Assembly (NCBI RefSeq): GCF_036850765.1
Contig: NC_089495.1
Coordinates: 209,991,302-210,055,301, forward strand
Reading direction: 5' to 3'
DNA: 64,000 nt
From: Saccopteryx bilineata
Taxonomy: Eukaryota > Chordata > Mammalia > Chiroptera > Emballonuridae
The position numbers and the translations under genes were made by a program. Below are positions 1-12,304 of the stretch, piece by piece (the stretch's first letter is position 1; every line of letters begins with the position of its first letter). The notes under the pieces were generated by a model, which did not search any database, had not been told where the DNA came from, and saw only the letters and a program-made list of their open reading frames with translations.

Positions 1-607
1 TCTCTCGCCAACTCTCCGAGGCTCCGTTTGGCCACCTGCAAACCGCAGATAGTGGTCATGTCACCTTGGGGAGGGCTCAGACCTGGTGCAGGAGGCTCCA
101 GGCAAAAGCAGAGACTCAATACCAGCCCCCCCCCCCGATTTCTTTCCCTGGAGAGCACTGGAGTAAATTCTAGAAGTCCCCGAGTTCCGAGGCATCATCC
201 CCCGCCCGGCTGGGAAAGGGAGTGGGGACCTAGGTTTGTTTTAAAAGCAGAGATCTGGCGGGTTGGTGTTCAGAGAACGTGGAAACAGCCTCTCTGGAAA
301 CACCAGGGGAACCCTACACGTCACACTTCCCGGGGCACAGACCCAGAACGGTGCCGGGGGCCCTCCTCACACTCACCTTTGCAGCCACATGGTCACACAG
401 ATCACTGTTGTAACCCCGTGTGATAAGGTGGGCAAATCACGTGCCTTCCCCAAGGTCACCGCTGTCTGAGCTGGGCCCCCAACACAGGCAGAAGGTTCCT
501 GAACCAGAGAGCACAGGTGCTCAGTGTTCTAGTTGGAGAGGCCAGGACAGTGGGCCTTCTAGACACCCTGGACGGCGGTGCCTGTGGTCCCAGCTCCCCT
601 CCCCCCT

Positions 608-715
608 TTCCCTTCATCCTCCATGCTGTCTGTCTCTCTCTCCCTCTCCCTCTCCCTCCCCCGTTCCCTTCATCCTCCATGCTGTCTGTCTCTCTCCCTC
701 TCCCTCCCCTGTGTC
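608..715. repeat. Two-copy 56-bp duplication with CT-rich tail
   Basis: The segment starting TTCCCTTCATCCTCCATGCT occurs at 608 and again at 664, each followed by a (TC/CCT)n run. It is a simple local duplication. Confidence 0.75.
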
Positions 716-3664
716 GGTCGTGAAGGCTCCAGGATTGTTATGGAGGTGTGAGCATGTGAAGCCTGTCCTTGATGGGGTATCTGCAGGCGTGCCCCACAGT
801 GACACATGTGTGGACACTCCGCAGCCCCCACGCCTGCCCTGTGCTTGTGTCCTTGACCTTCGGAGCTGGCTCCCGCGGGACAGCGTAACTTGGAGCAGAA
901 CTGGGCACACGGACAAGAGCCGTGGGACTTACTTTTATTTGCTTTTGACAACTTAACTCCAGAACGGGTTTCTCTCCCCAGCAAAGCATCCCCTTGGGTC
1001 ATCAAGGACGCCGTGAGGACAGACTGGGGCTCGGTTAGAGAGAAATGGCTTCTCCCAAGGAAGGCTGGCTCTGAGCTCAGCCAGGAGGTTGGGGGTGCTG
1101 GGGGGGGCAGCTGAGCCTGCACAGAGCAGTCCAGGGAAGGTTCATGGGCCGTGTAAATTCATCCCAGGAGGCTGCCGCGGCCGTGAGCTGCGCTGACAGC
1201 TCATGAGACCTCTCTTTGGTGGGTCCTCTCCTCTCCTCTCCTCAACTCAGCCAGACTCTCTGAGGCAGAGAGAAGGGATGGTCTGGGCTTGGAGACTAGG
1301 ACATCTGTCTCAGGTGTGTCCTAGACACAGGGATGCTTCTCCCCAACTCCCAGTTTCTGTGTCGGTAACATGGGAGTGGCAGAGAACCAGCCTAGCATGT
1401 TGGACCACATGCAGGCACGGTCCAGCTCTGGGTGGAAAGTTGACCCAGGCTGGTGTACCTCCAATGCTGCCCTGCCCTGGGTGTGACAGCAGCACACATG
1501 TCACCCTGCTGCCAACACAAACCAGGTTACAGGATAAGGGGGAGGTCTGGGACCCTCACTGGGGTGACACAACCGTTGAGTTCCCAGGATTGCACAGATG
1601 CGTGAACTGCATGTTCCCGGAGCAAGTGTGGGAATCGGACTGGGTGGCTTCTGACTACTCAGACACTAAGGTCCTTCCATGAGCCGAGGGCAGCTGGGAG
1701 GCACAGGCTCTGAGTGAGAGGGACGGGTGTGAGCAGAAGTCAGAGTTCCCGGGGAGTTCATCTGGGAAACATCTGCCACTAGAGTCACACGGCCACACGC
1801 ACCCCAGCCTCAGGGCATCTCTGGGAAGTGACGTGCTGAGGCTCTGGCCACACAGCTCCTGGTGCATCTGGGAGGGGGGGACACTGAGTATCCAGGGGGC
1901 ACACTCCGGAAAGAACTGCTTCTTCCACCAGACTTTGACCCCAGGACAACCAGGGCTGCCCCCGCCCCCGGCAATGCCGGCAACACTGTGGGGACTGTGG
2001 CCTCAGTGTGACATGACCCAAAGCGTGGCCTGGGCATCGAGGTGGCCATACATGGGAGCACCGTTTGGGGTCCCAAACCCGTGGACAGAGGGGACAGAGG
2101 TTTCAGGCACGTGGTTGGTGGGAGGTGGTGTCGGCAGGTCTGAGGAAGAGCTGGCGCTGAGACCCTGCAGGGAGGAAAAGGTAGTAAGGGCAAATTAGTG
2201 AGAGATGACACTTAGGGCAGCTGGGCTCAGTTCCAGTGAGGACCCTGGGACACCCTGTGAAACATACTTGGAGCTGCCCCCCGAGTGGGGGGACACTGGG
2301 TATCGATCGATCACCAGTCCTGCCCCTCGTGGGGGCCAACCCCGGAAGCATGCACTGCCCCATTCTCAGGATGCCCACACGCTGTCCACTCACGGCTAGA
2401 GATGTCAGAACTGTCTGCGGTGACCTCCCAACGGCCGTGGGGATGCCACCGGCTCCTCCCCCAGGCAGGCTCGCCTTCAGCACCGAGGACAGCAGCCGCC
2501 GAGCCCGCGGGGCTGGTCCGACGCTGGGGTCCCAGCTCTCCGTGAGCCCTTTGCCGGGGGGCAGGAGCGAGGAGGCTCAGTCCAGTCCGCGTAAATCACT
2601 CCTAAGGCGGCATTTTAAGCCGCTGGACTGCCAGACAGAAAGAGCTACGGCCGCCCGCCGTAGGTAACAGCTTCTCGGGCAACGACTCGGGCGGAGGCAA
2701 GATTTACTGTCCTTTTGGGTGTGAATAACCAATTCCCTACAAATTTGCCAGGGCCTTGGAGTCAGGTTTCCCGCGAAGAATGACCAAGCCAAATCTATCT
2801 TCTGGGGCCACTCACGGGGATGCTCAGCTGCTGTGCGCAGAGTGGGGTTTCCCAGGCTGCTGGGTAGGGGAGAGCGGCTGCCCGCGAGATGTGGCACCCA
2901 CGTCTGTGAGCCCACCACTCCGCCACCAGGCTGTTCCTCAGCCCCCCACCCAAGCTGACATTTGCGTCCTCTCCTGGCATGCCTTAGTGTCCCAGTGGGT
3001 CTGAGTCCCTATCGCCAGAAACTGGAGAGAAGGGGGTCCTCAGAGGTCAGTGTGGCAGGCTTGGCGAGGGCCCAGGGGCCCAGGATGGTGTCTTCTGAGC
3101 CGGTGGGTGTGGGGGGACGGGGGGACCAGGAACAAGGGTGCTCTGTGTTTAGGTGTCTGGCCCTCCCTGCTGCCCTGAATGCCCTCCCCGCCCCCACATC
3201 CTCTTCTCCTCTGAGCAGAATCATCGCCTTGCTCCCCAAGGTCGAGCTCAAGGTCACCTCCTCCATGAAGCCTTCCAGACCTCACAGTGCCCCCCTGGTC
3301 TCCTGAAGCCCTTGGTCCACGCTGCCGTGGTGGCTGCTGGCTAGCTCCGCTTGGCCCTCCGCGGCTGGCTGTCTGCACGTTGGCTTTCCCGGCTTGGGGT
3401 TCTCTGGCTCTGCTGGGGGAGAGGGGTGTGCCAACGGTCCCCTCCCTTCATCCTCGCTGTGTCCCCACTGTGTGGGGTTGGCCTCCCCAACCCGCAGGCA
3501 GACGTGAGAAGTCAGAGAGAGCAGCCTCCCGGGGCCAGGCAGCCGGTCAGAGGCAGAGCGGGGGTCTGAGGTCCAGCCGTGTGGCTCCACCCCAGGTGGC
3601 CTTTTGAGCGGAGGGGCTGCAGGTGGGCGGCTTAGGTCTGCTGCACCCGAGGAGGCATTTGGGA

Positions 3665-3790
3665 GGCGGCTGGGGGGACCCCTCCTGGTCTGGCGGGGCG
3701 TGTGGGTGGCGGCTGGGGGGACCCCTCCTGGTCTGGCGGGGCGTGTGGGTGGCGGCTGGGGGGACCCCTCCTGGTCTGGCGGGGCAGGCT
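3665..3790. repeat. 43-bp minisatellite, about 2.9 copies
   Basis: Unit starts (GGCGGCTGGGGGGACC...) fall at 3665, 3708 and 3751, giving an exact 43-bp period and nearly identical copies. Confidence 0.9.
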
Positions 3791-6518
3791 GTCTGCTAGG
3801 TATCGTTGCTCTGTTCTCAGCTATCCCCACAGTCCTCACGGTATCCCAGGACAGGCCGACCACCCCCGCCTCCCAGGTGAGGAGACGGAGGCCGGGTCCG
3901 TGGGTGGCGGGATTCACGTGACTGGAGTTCAGTGTCAGCACCAGCCAGCACCTGGGGCCCCCGGGGGGTGTGGTCAGCATCCACACACCCCCACTGGAAA
4001 GGGGGGACCATGGTGTAGGTGGTCTCATCTCTCACCACAGAGAGCCTGCGCCCTGCAATGGCCACCTGAGACCACTGGGGTCAGAGCTGCTGGGGTCCCG
4101 AGCGTGCCCAACCAGTGGGAGGACCAGCCAGTGGCCGGGCGCCTCCCGACGGAGCATCTGCTATATGTGATCCAGGGCCTGGGGTGGCTGGTCAAGTGTG
4201 GACACGGCCAGGACTCAGACCCCCCCCCATGGCACCTGTCCCCACCGCCCAGGAGCTGTGGGGGTTGTCCAGGGTGTCACCTGTCCAGGGCCCCACCCTG
4301 GGCCCCACCCTGGCCCTAAGCTCTTCCTGCTGTCACTCCTTCACACGCATGCACTCACACACACACATACATGCACACACATGCATATGTACACGCACAC
4401 ACCCCCTAAACGCGCACCTGCCATCGCCCCCCTGTACCCCTGGGAAACAGTTTGGAAAACGAGGGCACGCTGTCAGCAGTCCCACCCTGGGAGCCTCGGA
4501 GTCCGCTCTCCACCGGGTCCCCGCCTGGAGGACGGTGGAGTTCGGGGGTCCGTGCGGTGCCTGGCACCACCGTGGATGTGGCCCCGACTCCCGGAGCCCG
4601 CGTGCCGAGGGGGACGGGGGACACTCAGGCCAGCACCGGCTACCGAGAAGGGAGGCGCGGCCTGGCCGCAGCTGTGGGGGAGGCGGCCCGCACTGAGGTC
4701 CCATTAACGGCAGGAACAGAGGCTCCGAGCGGGAGCCAACGATGACTAAGAGAGAGGCCGAGGGACGGGACCCGGTCCAGGAGAACGCTCCCCCTGCCGC
4801 GGCCTGCCAGGCCTGCCCCGTGCCGGGCTGTGCCCAGTGAATAATTCAGCAGGCTGACCCAGACAGGAAGTGGGCAGGCCTGGCTGCAGGCCGGACTCCC
4901 CGCCGGCCGCTCCAGCGAAGGGCAAGCAGGGCGCGGGTGGGAGGGGGGTGCGTCTGCTCCGTGGGGGGTGTCATCACCACACTCCTGGAGACGGTTGTGA
5001 CTGTTTTAGAGTCGGGGAAACTGAGGCCTCTGGCTGGCCCCCGGCCCCGGCAGGGTGGACGGAGCAGAGTGGAGTGGCTGGCCCTGGGCTTCAGCACAGA
5101 GAAGGCGCAGCGGCTGCGTGCCAGGTCCCCGGGGCCTCCAGGGACCCAGTGCTCATACCCCCCCCCCCAGTGAGAACTAAGATGCTGCCTGGCCAGTCAC
5201 ACGGTGGGGAGGGGGTCCTTGCCTCATTCTTCTGACCGGCCCCTGGCTGAGCCAAGGGGCATCCTGAGCCCCTCACATATCTGTAACACCCCTGAGCCAG
5301 CCACCCAGAACCACTCTTCCTGCTGTGGCTGCACAGAGGGAAGGGGGTGCTGGGGGGCCTGGCCCTGGGTGCGGGGCGTGGACAGGCCTGATGTGTCCGT
5401 CAGGGCAGCTGGCCAGTGGAGACAGCACTTCCTCCGGCTCCAGCCCTTTTCCTGAGGAGGCCCCGCCCGGCCCAGCAGGAGCATGGTCAGACCCCTGGCA
5501 GCTGACTGGAGCTTTCATGGGCCTGGCATGGACCCCCCCCCCCCCCGGCAGCAGCCTCCTTGTCAGGACCACTGTCCTGTCGGTGGTGTAGATGGAGAAT
5601 GGCAGAGAGCCCCCCCCCTCCGTGAGCACGGCCCCTCCCCACCTGAGACAGGATGAGGCTCCAGCCTCCCCACGACTGGGCTCAAACCCCTACTGCCCTC
5701 GCAGCCCTGGGAAGTTCCTGACCCCCACCCTCAGGGGGACGAGGCGCGTGCCCAGGGCAGGGGGCCCCCCCGCTATGCAGAGGGGGGTGTTCCTCATCAC
5801 TCGACTTAGAATCCCCTCTCTGGTGTCAGGAACAGAGACCAGCTTTGATTGGGGTTTATTAGAGCTTTGAGAATCCTCTACACTACGGACGATGGTGCCC
5901 ACGCTGGGAGGAACCCGCCTGCCTCCCCTCGAGCCCCGGAAATTAACAGTTACTGTCAGGAGAGGCAGGAGAAACACTGAGGTGGGCGACTGTGTCCAGG
6001 GTGGGCTCCTGGCCCGAGCCGGCGTGTCCGGCTGCCCTTTCTGGCCCTGCCCCCCTCTGGAACCACGGCCTGGGTCATCCATCACCCTGATGTTCCCAGA
6101 GAGGGAGCGCTCGCCACCAGCCCGTGCCCAGGCCCGGGACACAACGGTGTCTGCACGGAGCCTGGTGACTCAGAGGCTTGGCAAAGGATGAAAGCCCGGG
6201 CGGGCGGCAGGCACAACATGGTGTCACCCTGAACAAGCTGTGCCCACGCCAGCTCTCAGCTGTGCCCAGCAGCGGTCCCAGCCTCCGCTGAGAGCCCCGG
6301 TGTGGGCCGGCCACCCTGGGCCGGACGGGCATCAGGGGAGGGAGGCCTAGCAGTCCGGAAGCGTGCGGCCATCTCAGTCCACTCCCTCGCCGCACCCCAG
6401 TGACCTTTGTCCCATAGCTGACTCATCGCCCCATCTACCAGTGAGGCTACACAGGATCTAGGGTCACTTTTTGTTTGTTTGTTGTGTATATTTTAAAGTA
6501 CTTTAAGCTGACAGAACC

Positions 6519-6522
6519 TATA

Positions 6523-6582
<60 letters not shown>

Positions 6583-6961
6583 TATTTTTCTGAAGCTAGA
6601 AACCGGGAGAGACAGTCAGACAGACTCCCGCATGCGCCCGACCGGGATCCACCTGGCACGCCCACCAGGGGGCAACACTCTGCCCACCAGGGGGCGATGC
6701 TCCGCCCCTCCGGGGCGTCGCTCTGCTGTGACCAGAGCCACTCTAGCGCCTGGGGCAGAGGCCAAGTAACCATCCCCAGCGCCCGGGCCATCTTTGCTCC
6801 AATGGAGCCTCAGCTGCGGGAGGGGAAGAGAGAGACAGAGAGGAAGGAGGGGGGGTGGAGAAGCAGATGGGCGCTTCTCCTATGTGCCCTGGCCGGGAAT
6901 CGAACCCGGGACTTCTACACGCCAGGCTGATGCTCTACCACTGAGCCAACCGGCCAGGGCC
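6519..6961 (-). mobile_element. Long tRNA-headed bat SINE, reverse orientation
   Basis: The reverse strand begins with the tRNA-like head (A box TGGCTCAGTGG, B box GGTTCGATTCC), ending on the + strand at GGCCAGGGCC near 6961. The conserved body follows, and the tail is read here as a long T run at about 6545-6581 next to a (TA)n stretch at 6519-6544. A short target duplication, CAGAACC, is visible at 6512-6518 and 6962-6968. The body has two CCCACCAGGGGGC motifs, at about 6661 and 6683. This is a Ves-type, RNA polymerase III-derived, non-autonomous element. It has no coding function despite open frames across it. Confidence 0.85.
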
Positions 6962-6979
6962 CAGAACCAATATTTTTTA

Positions 6980-7680
6980 CGTTTATTGAGATGGTCTTCT
7001 TGCTGATGCCATTTCCTTTCCAGGGGCGGGGGGTGGGGGTCTCTCATGATGTTGCCTCAGCTCCTCTGAGAATACCTTGATTTTACTGCATTCCTGAAAG
7101 ATGGCTGGTGGAAACCAACTTCGGGCTCAGAGATCTCTCCCTGCCGCTGTTAACGGCTGCCTCCGGCCTCCGCCGTCTCTGACCAGAGGTCTCGGTCATT
7201 CCATCTGTCGTCCTCGTTGCTTTCAGGACATTTTCTTTGGTTTTCAGTAATTTGGTTATTAAGTTTCTAAGTGGTTTTTTTTGTTTGTTTTTGGGGTTTT
7301 TTTTGCGTTTATTCTCTTTGGGGTCCTCGGAGCCCCGTGAATGTTTAGATTTGTGTTTCTCCCACATCCGGGATGTTTTCTGCCGTTGTTCCTTCAAATC
7401 ACTTCTCTCTTTCTAGATCTCCAGCTACGTTCTGGGCCCTCGGACGTTGCCCCCAGCGGCCCCTGAGCCGAGGCTCAGTTTTCTTTTTCTTTTTCTCTCC
7501 GTTCTTCAAGTTGGACGTTTCCTCATTCTCTTCAGGGTCATGGACCCTCCTCTCCTGTGTCCACTCCACTGCCGAGTCCCTCCGTAAACTTCTCTCCGGC
7601 CTCTTGTTTTCAGTTCTGACGGCCTCACCTGTTTGTCTGCTGCAGTGCCTGTGTCTCGGTGGGGACCCCTTCTCACCCCC
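6980..7680. mobile_element. Probable decayed LINE-1 fragment
   Basis: The T-rich strand follows the order of a widespread old L1-derived sequence: a stretch around CTGAAAGATGGCTGG, a TTCAGTAATTTGGTTATT-like block, a TTTGGGGTCCTCGGAGCC block, then a TTCCTTCAAATCACTTCTC block. It is heavily diverged and GC-shifted. The family name and orientation are from memory and not certain; a repeat-library search would settle it. Confidence 0.4.
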
Positions 7681-9700
7681 CCCTCCCCCGCCAAGCTGGG
7701 TGTGGCTACCCTGGTGGGGTTAGAACTCCTGCTGACAGCACCTGGGCCCCCACCGCCGTCGCCTCCTGAGGACCGCTTGGCCTCCCGGTGTCTCGTGTTG
7801 CGTCCTGCACGCTGTGAGGCCGTGTGGAGGCTCCATCCTGTCTCCCTCCTCCGGAGATGTTGACGCTGGTGTCCCACAGGTCCATCTCTCTGCCTTCTTG
7901 TCACTGCAGCTGGTGGGGGTCTGTCCCACCATGCCCCTGCCCCGGGTGGTCCTGAGCCTTCTGCAGAGCCACACCCAGAACCAGGAGCGCCTCTTGTTAG
8001 CTGTCTCCTGCCCTGGACCACCCCCTACCCCCCACCTTGCTTGCCGGGGCCCCTTTCCTGGTTCTTCTGGTGGAAACAGGTGGTTTCTAGCGGAGTGTGA
8101 GCCTCTGTGTGGCCGTGCTGGTTTGGGACTGGGGCTTGTCCTGTGGGCGGAGCCACAAGGGAAACCCAGAAATTCTGTGGAAATCACTCCACACTGCACC
8201 CCCGCCCCCGTCTGCCCGCCTCCCCGAGGCAGCTGCTGGCTGCATTTTGGCCAGATTTGGTTCATAATCGTGGAGCGATGGACCGTGGCCAGTCAGGGCC
8301 TAGGGGCTGAGTATGAGACGTTCGCCTCCCTTGTTCCTCGCAAGGGCTTCGTGATGGCCGAACTTGCTGGAGGGAGCTTGGGGGACCTGGAGGTGAGCGT
8401 GGGCACCTGGGCAGTGCCCTTAGCTCGAGGAGATGGGGAGGACTCCGTACGTAGCTCTTTATCTGCGACACCGGCTGTCCACCTGCCCACAGTGTGGGGA
8501 CAGGAGGGACAGAGCTGGACTTCAAGTCTTAGCTGGGGACCTCAGGGCCACATCACGCTCCCCCCCCCCATCACAAAGAGGCACTGCCCCTACCCCACAT
8601 GGGATTAGGGACCGAGGGGCTGGAACCCATGCCTGGCCTGGCCCAGCATTTTCTGAGCTACTCCAGCTGCCTAGGACGGCAAAATCCTTGTCAGCCCCCC
8701 AGCGTGGCTCTGGGGGTGTGTGTGAGTGATTGACAGCAGAAGCGATGAGCTCAGAGCTGGCAGTGGGCAGGTCTGGCCGCACAGCGGTGACTCAGTGTGT
8801 GTGGGGGAGGGCGGAGATGGGAAGAGGAAGCATCTCGCACACCCCTGGCCCATCGGTACCCGGCAGGAAGGGGGCGAGACGTATGGGCTGTGGCCGCATA
8901 ATGGCCGTGGGTGGACGCCTCTCCCGGATGTGTGGCCCTGGGGTGGGCTCTGAGCCGAGCCGAGACGTGCTCCCGTCTCCGTCCCTGGCTCATCTGTCTC
9001 CACCAGGCCACCGGTTCATGCGGCGCCTCCCACCCCTGGTTCTGCCCGGTGCAGGGCTGGGAGCAGGGCGCATCGAGGGACGTCACCACAGGAGCTGGGA
9101 GGGGCAGGGAGGGCCGGAGGGGGCAGAAGCCCCGGCCACACCAAGTCCTTCTGGGTCCCGTGCCTCTCGGTTTGGGGAGAATGGGGTCATCAGACAGGAG
9201 TCCAGCTTCCCTCTGGGGTGGGGGGAGCAGGGGCTAGGGGGGGCTGGAGAAGAGGGGGTTCAGCTGTAGCCCCCTCGTTTCCAGTCAGGGAGGGACTCTC
9301 CCATGGGTGCGTCCAGACTGGGCGTGTTCAGAGACCCTGCCCCCGGGCTCTCTGTGTGGGCCCAGCACCCGCGGGAATGGGGCCTCTTGTCTAAAGTGGA
9401 CTCGGTGCAGCAGCAGGAGGGACAGGAGTCCCCGCTGTGCCCGGAGATGGTGAGAGCTCAGCGTGCGGTCAGCACGGCAGAGAGGTGGCGAGGGCGGGGC
9501 CCTGAACGGGCAGGTGGGGCTACCGGGACCACTGCTCAGCCCTGGCCACCTGCAGCTCCCATCGGGCCCCCACCAGGGACCCCATCGGGACCCCGTGCCC
9601 CCTGCCTCAGGCCCTGCTGCACCTCAATGTGTCTGAGAGCCAGCCTGTCGCTCACTGCCGGGCCTGCAGTGCCCAGGATGTCGGGCAGTGAGAGAAGGGT
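7681..9700. other. Intergenic sequence, nothing recognised
   Basis: No coding region, RNA gene or recognisable repeat is supported. The 264-residue frame at 7814-8608 is of mixed low-complexity composition and has no recognisable domain. Confidence 0.55.
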
Positions 9701-9702
9701 CC

Positions 9703-10082
9703 CCTGCAGGAGGTCCCCATCTCCTCAGGACCGTGGGCCGGCTCAGGGCAGCCTCACCTGCAGGCGTCCCCATCTCCTCAGGACCGTGGGCCGGCTCAGG
9801 GCAGCCTCACCTGCAGGAGGTCCCCATCTCCTCAGGACCGTGGGCCGGCTCAGGGCAGCCTCACCTGCAGGAGGTCCCCATCTCCTCAGGACCGTGGGCC
9901 GGCTCAGGGCAGCCTCACCTGCAGGCGTCCCCATCTCCTCAGGACCGTGGGCCGGCTCAGGGCAGCCTCACCTGCAGGAGGTCCCCATCTCCTCAGGACC
10001 GTGGGCCGGCTCAGGGCAGCCTCACCTGCAGGAGGTCCCCATCTCCTCAGGACCGTGGGCCGGCTCAGGGCAGCCTCACCAA
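9703..10082. repeat. 53/54-bp minisatellite, 7 copies
   Basis: The core GGACCGTGGGCCGGCTCAGG recurs seven times between about 9728 and 10050. Copies alternate between a 54-bp form (CAGGAGGTCC) and a 53-bp form (CAGGCGTCC). The 1-bp difference shifts the frame, which argues against protein-coding selection on the 288-residue open frame that crosses it. Confidence 0.9.
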
Positions 10083-10430
10083 CAGGTGGCTGGTCAGCTG
10101 CCTCCCTGTCTCCCGTGGGAGCATCAAGCTGAATATGAACGAGCCACCCAGAGACCCCGGTGGCCGTGATGAGTCGTATTACCTGTGATTTGTCAGAAGG
10201 TCTGAGGTCACTCTATGGCTTGGTCAGTGATGGGGCTGGGCCCCCATCCCCCGCCCCCCGCCCCCCGCCCCGGGGTGATGCGGACCTTCCCACCCTGTGG
10301 GAGAGCCTGCTGCCTCCTGGCTGTCCTTTTCTCAGTGAGGAAGAGAAAGCACTTACAGGGGCCTCCTTTACTTAAATATGATCATTAACTTGTTTGGCTT
10401 TCAGGAAAATGAGGGTAAGACCCTGCTGGA

Positions 10431-10475
10431 GTTGAGAAAGAATGAGAGACGGAGAGAGAGGGGAGAGAGACAGAT

Positions 10476-10507
<32 letters not shown>

Positions 10508-10930
10508 TCAGAGATACAAAGAGAGAGAGAGACAGAGAGAGAGTCAGAGAGACAGAGAGAGACAGAGAGAGACAGAGAGACAGAGAGAGACACAGAGAGA
10601 GACACAGAGAGTCAGAGAGACAGAGAGAGTCAGAGAGACAGAGAGAGAGACAGAGAGACACAGAGAGAGACACAGAGAGAGACACAGAGAGTCAGAGAGA
10701 CAGAGAGAGTCAGAGAGACAGAGAGAGAGACAGAGAGAGACACAGAGAGAGAGAGAGAGAGACAGAGAGACAGAGAGAGAGACAGAGAGAGAGAGACAGA
10801 GAGAGAGACACAGAGAGAGACAGAGAGAGAGACAGAGAGAGAGACACAGAGAGAGAGACACAGAGAGAGACAGAGAGAGAGACACAGAGAGAGACACAGA
10901 GAGAGAGACACAGAGAGAGAGACAGAGAGG
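10431..10930. repeat. Compound (GA)n/(GACA)n microsatellite
   Basis: About 500 bases almost purely of GAGA, GACAGA, GACACAGA and GTCAGA motifs. Polypurine on the + strand. The arginine/glutamate-rich and serine/leucine-rich open frames over it are artefacts of the repeat. Confidence 0.95.
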
Positions 10931-11640
10931 CCTGGAGCTGGTGAGGTTCCTGTGGAGACGAGTGTGTTGGAGAATACGGCATGAAGCCCCCTCTCCCCCG
11001 GCGGCGGCGGCAGCAGCTAAGTGGCCCGCACTCCAGCTGAAGCGAGGCGGAGGTGGGGGGCGAGGCGGGCTGTTCCTGCTCTCCGAGGACCCCCACGATG
11101 ACCCTGCGCTGGGAAGCGCTGGGCTGGGGGCCAGCAAAGCACTCTGGAAGCCGAGAGCAGGCTCATTTTTTAACTGGTGTTATTCATTAGCAGTTTTACT
11201 CAGCTGGCTGGCAGAGCCCCAACACGGAGCCTGGAGGGATGTGGCGTGCTGGGCACACGTCCCCCGGGGCCTGGCAGGGTGCACCACACACACGCGCTCA
11301 TGCACGCGCACACACACACGCAGCATCTTGCTCCTAGGCTCTGGGCGGGGCTTCCCGGCATGGGGAGACTTCACCCTCCCCCCCCTGCAGAGCTCACCCC
11401 TTCCCAGGAAAGGACACTTGCCCACCTGACCGCCAGCCCTCACTTTCTTTGATAATCTGGAGCCTGGGTGTGGAGGGGGGATAGATGATATTCACAGCAG
11501 CGTCAAACCTCGAAACTCCCCCCTGGGCATGAATTGCTGACCCCGAGCGTGCTGCAGTGACCACAGCCCACCCTGGAAACCCCTTGACCGGGTCGTCGTC
11601 ATGAGCGGATTGTCCTCCGAGCTGCGCCCCAGCCCGATCC
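10931..11640. other. Unique intergenic sequence
   Basis: GC-rich at 10980-11110 with a short CGG run, followed by a CA-rich patch at about 11281-11325. No gene is supported. Confidence 0.5.
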
Positions 11641-12240
11641 CAGCTTGGGTCAGCTGGCTCTGTTTACAGGGATGGCTGTCAGGCGGAGCCATTGCTGGTC
11701 CATCGTTCCGTGGGGGAGGGACACGTTCAATATAAAAAGCAAGGCCCCCTCCCTCCCAGGTAAGTCAATGTCAAGACCCAGCACAAAACAAACTATCAAA
11801 GGAGTGCCGACGAGAGCTGCTGAGCCAGCCCCCCACCACCACCACCACCGTTCCCGTGGAGAAGCAGGTGGGTTGTGCCCGGGGCCAGCTCCGGTACCTG
11901 GAAGGATGCCGCCCCTCGTGCCTGCTCCCAGAAGTCTCAGAAAAGAACCAGGCATCCCCGTTGGCCAAAAACTTTTAGGCTCAGGGAGTGGTACAGACGC
12001 CAGTCCCAGGGCACCCTCCCTCTGTCCCCGGCCTGGCCAGGCCCCACAGCCGGGGCTTTACAGTAATCGCCTCAGGACGCTGAACATAAAAGGATTGCTT
12101 TCCCGGAAAACTGCTGACTTCTGGCAGAAAGAGACAGAGAGCTTGGAGGGGGGGGGCGAGCCTTCCAGATCCATACGACGCATGACGGCTCAGACTTTAA
12201 TCAATTTTCAACCCTCGGAACGAAAATAGTCTTCATTTAT
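11640..12240. promoter_or_regulatory. Candidate regulatory segment with FOX and TCF/LEF motifs
   Basis: A segment that is less GC-rich and not repetitive compared with its surroundings. It contains TGTTTAC (forkhead core) at 11661-11667, ATCAAAGG (TCF/LEF core) at 11795-11802, an AATATAAAAAGC TATA-like stretch near 11730, and an AT-rich end at about 12195-12250. Motif content alone is weak evidence. I infer an enhancer-like element only because unique AT-richer sequence stands out between microsatellite and minisatellite blocks. Confidence 0.25.
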
Positions 12241-12304
12241 GAAATGCTACAAGTCAGTTCTTTTCTATGTCGCCCGTCGTGCTGAGCGGCGGCGTCTCCT
12301 CCGC

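Larger units (their letters stand above)
1..6511. other. Intergenic sequence, no gene recognised
   Basis: GC-rich sequence. The open frames here are short and overlap on both strands, and none reads like a known protein. I see probable ancient MIR remnants near 400-500, 1340-1380 (reverse) and 4975-5040, where a GGGGAAACTGAGGC core is visible. There is a 56-bp duplication near 608-715, a three-copy 43-bp minisatellite at 3665-3790 and a CA-rich patch at 4345-4405. Nothing else is supportable. Confidence 0.6.

Noticed and set aside
9303..10169. 288-residue frame across a 53/54-bp repeat
   Set aside because: Repeat units differ by 1 bp so the frame slips between copies, and no domain is present.
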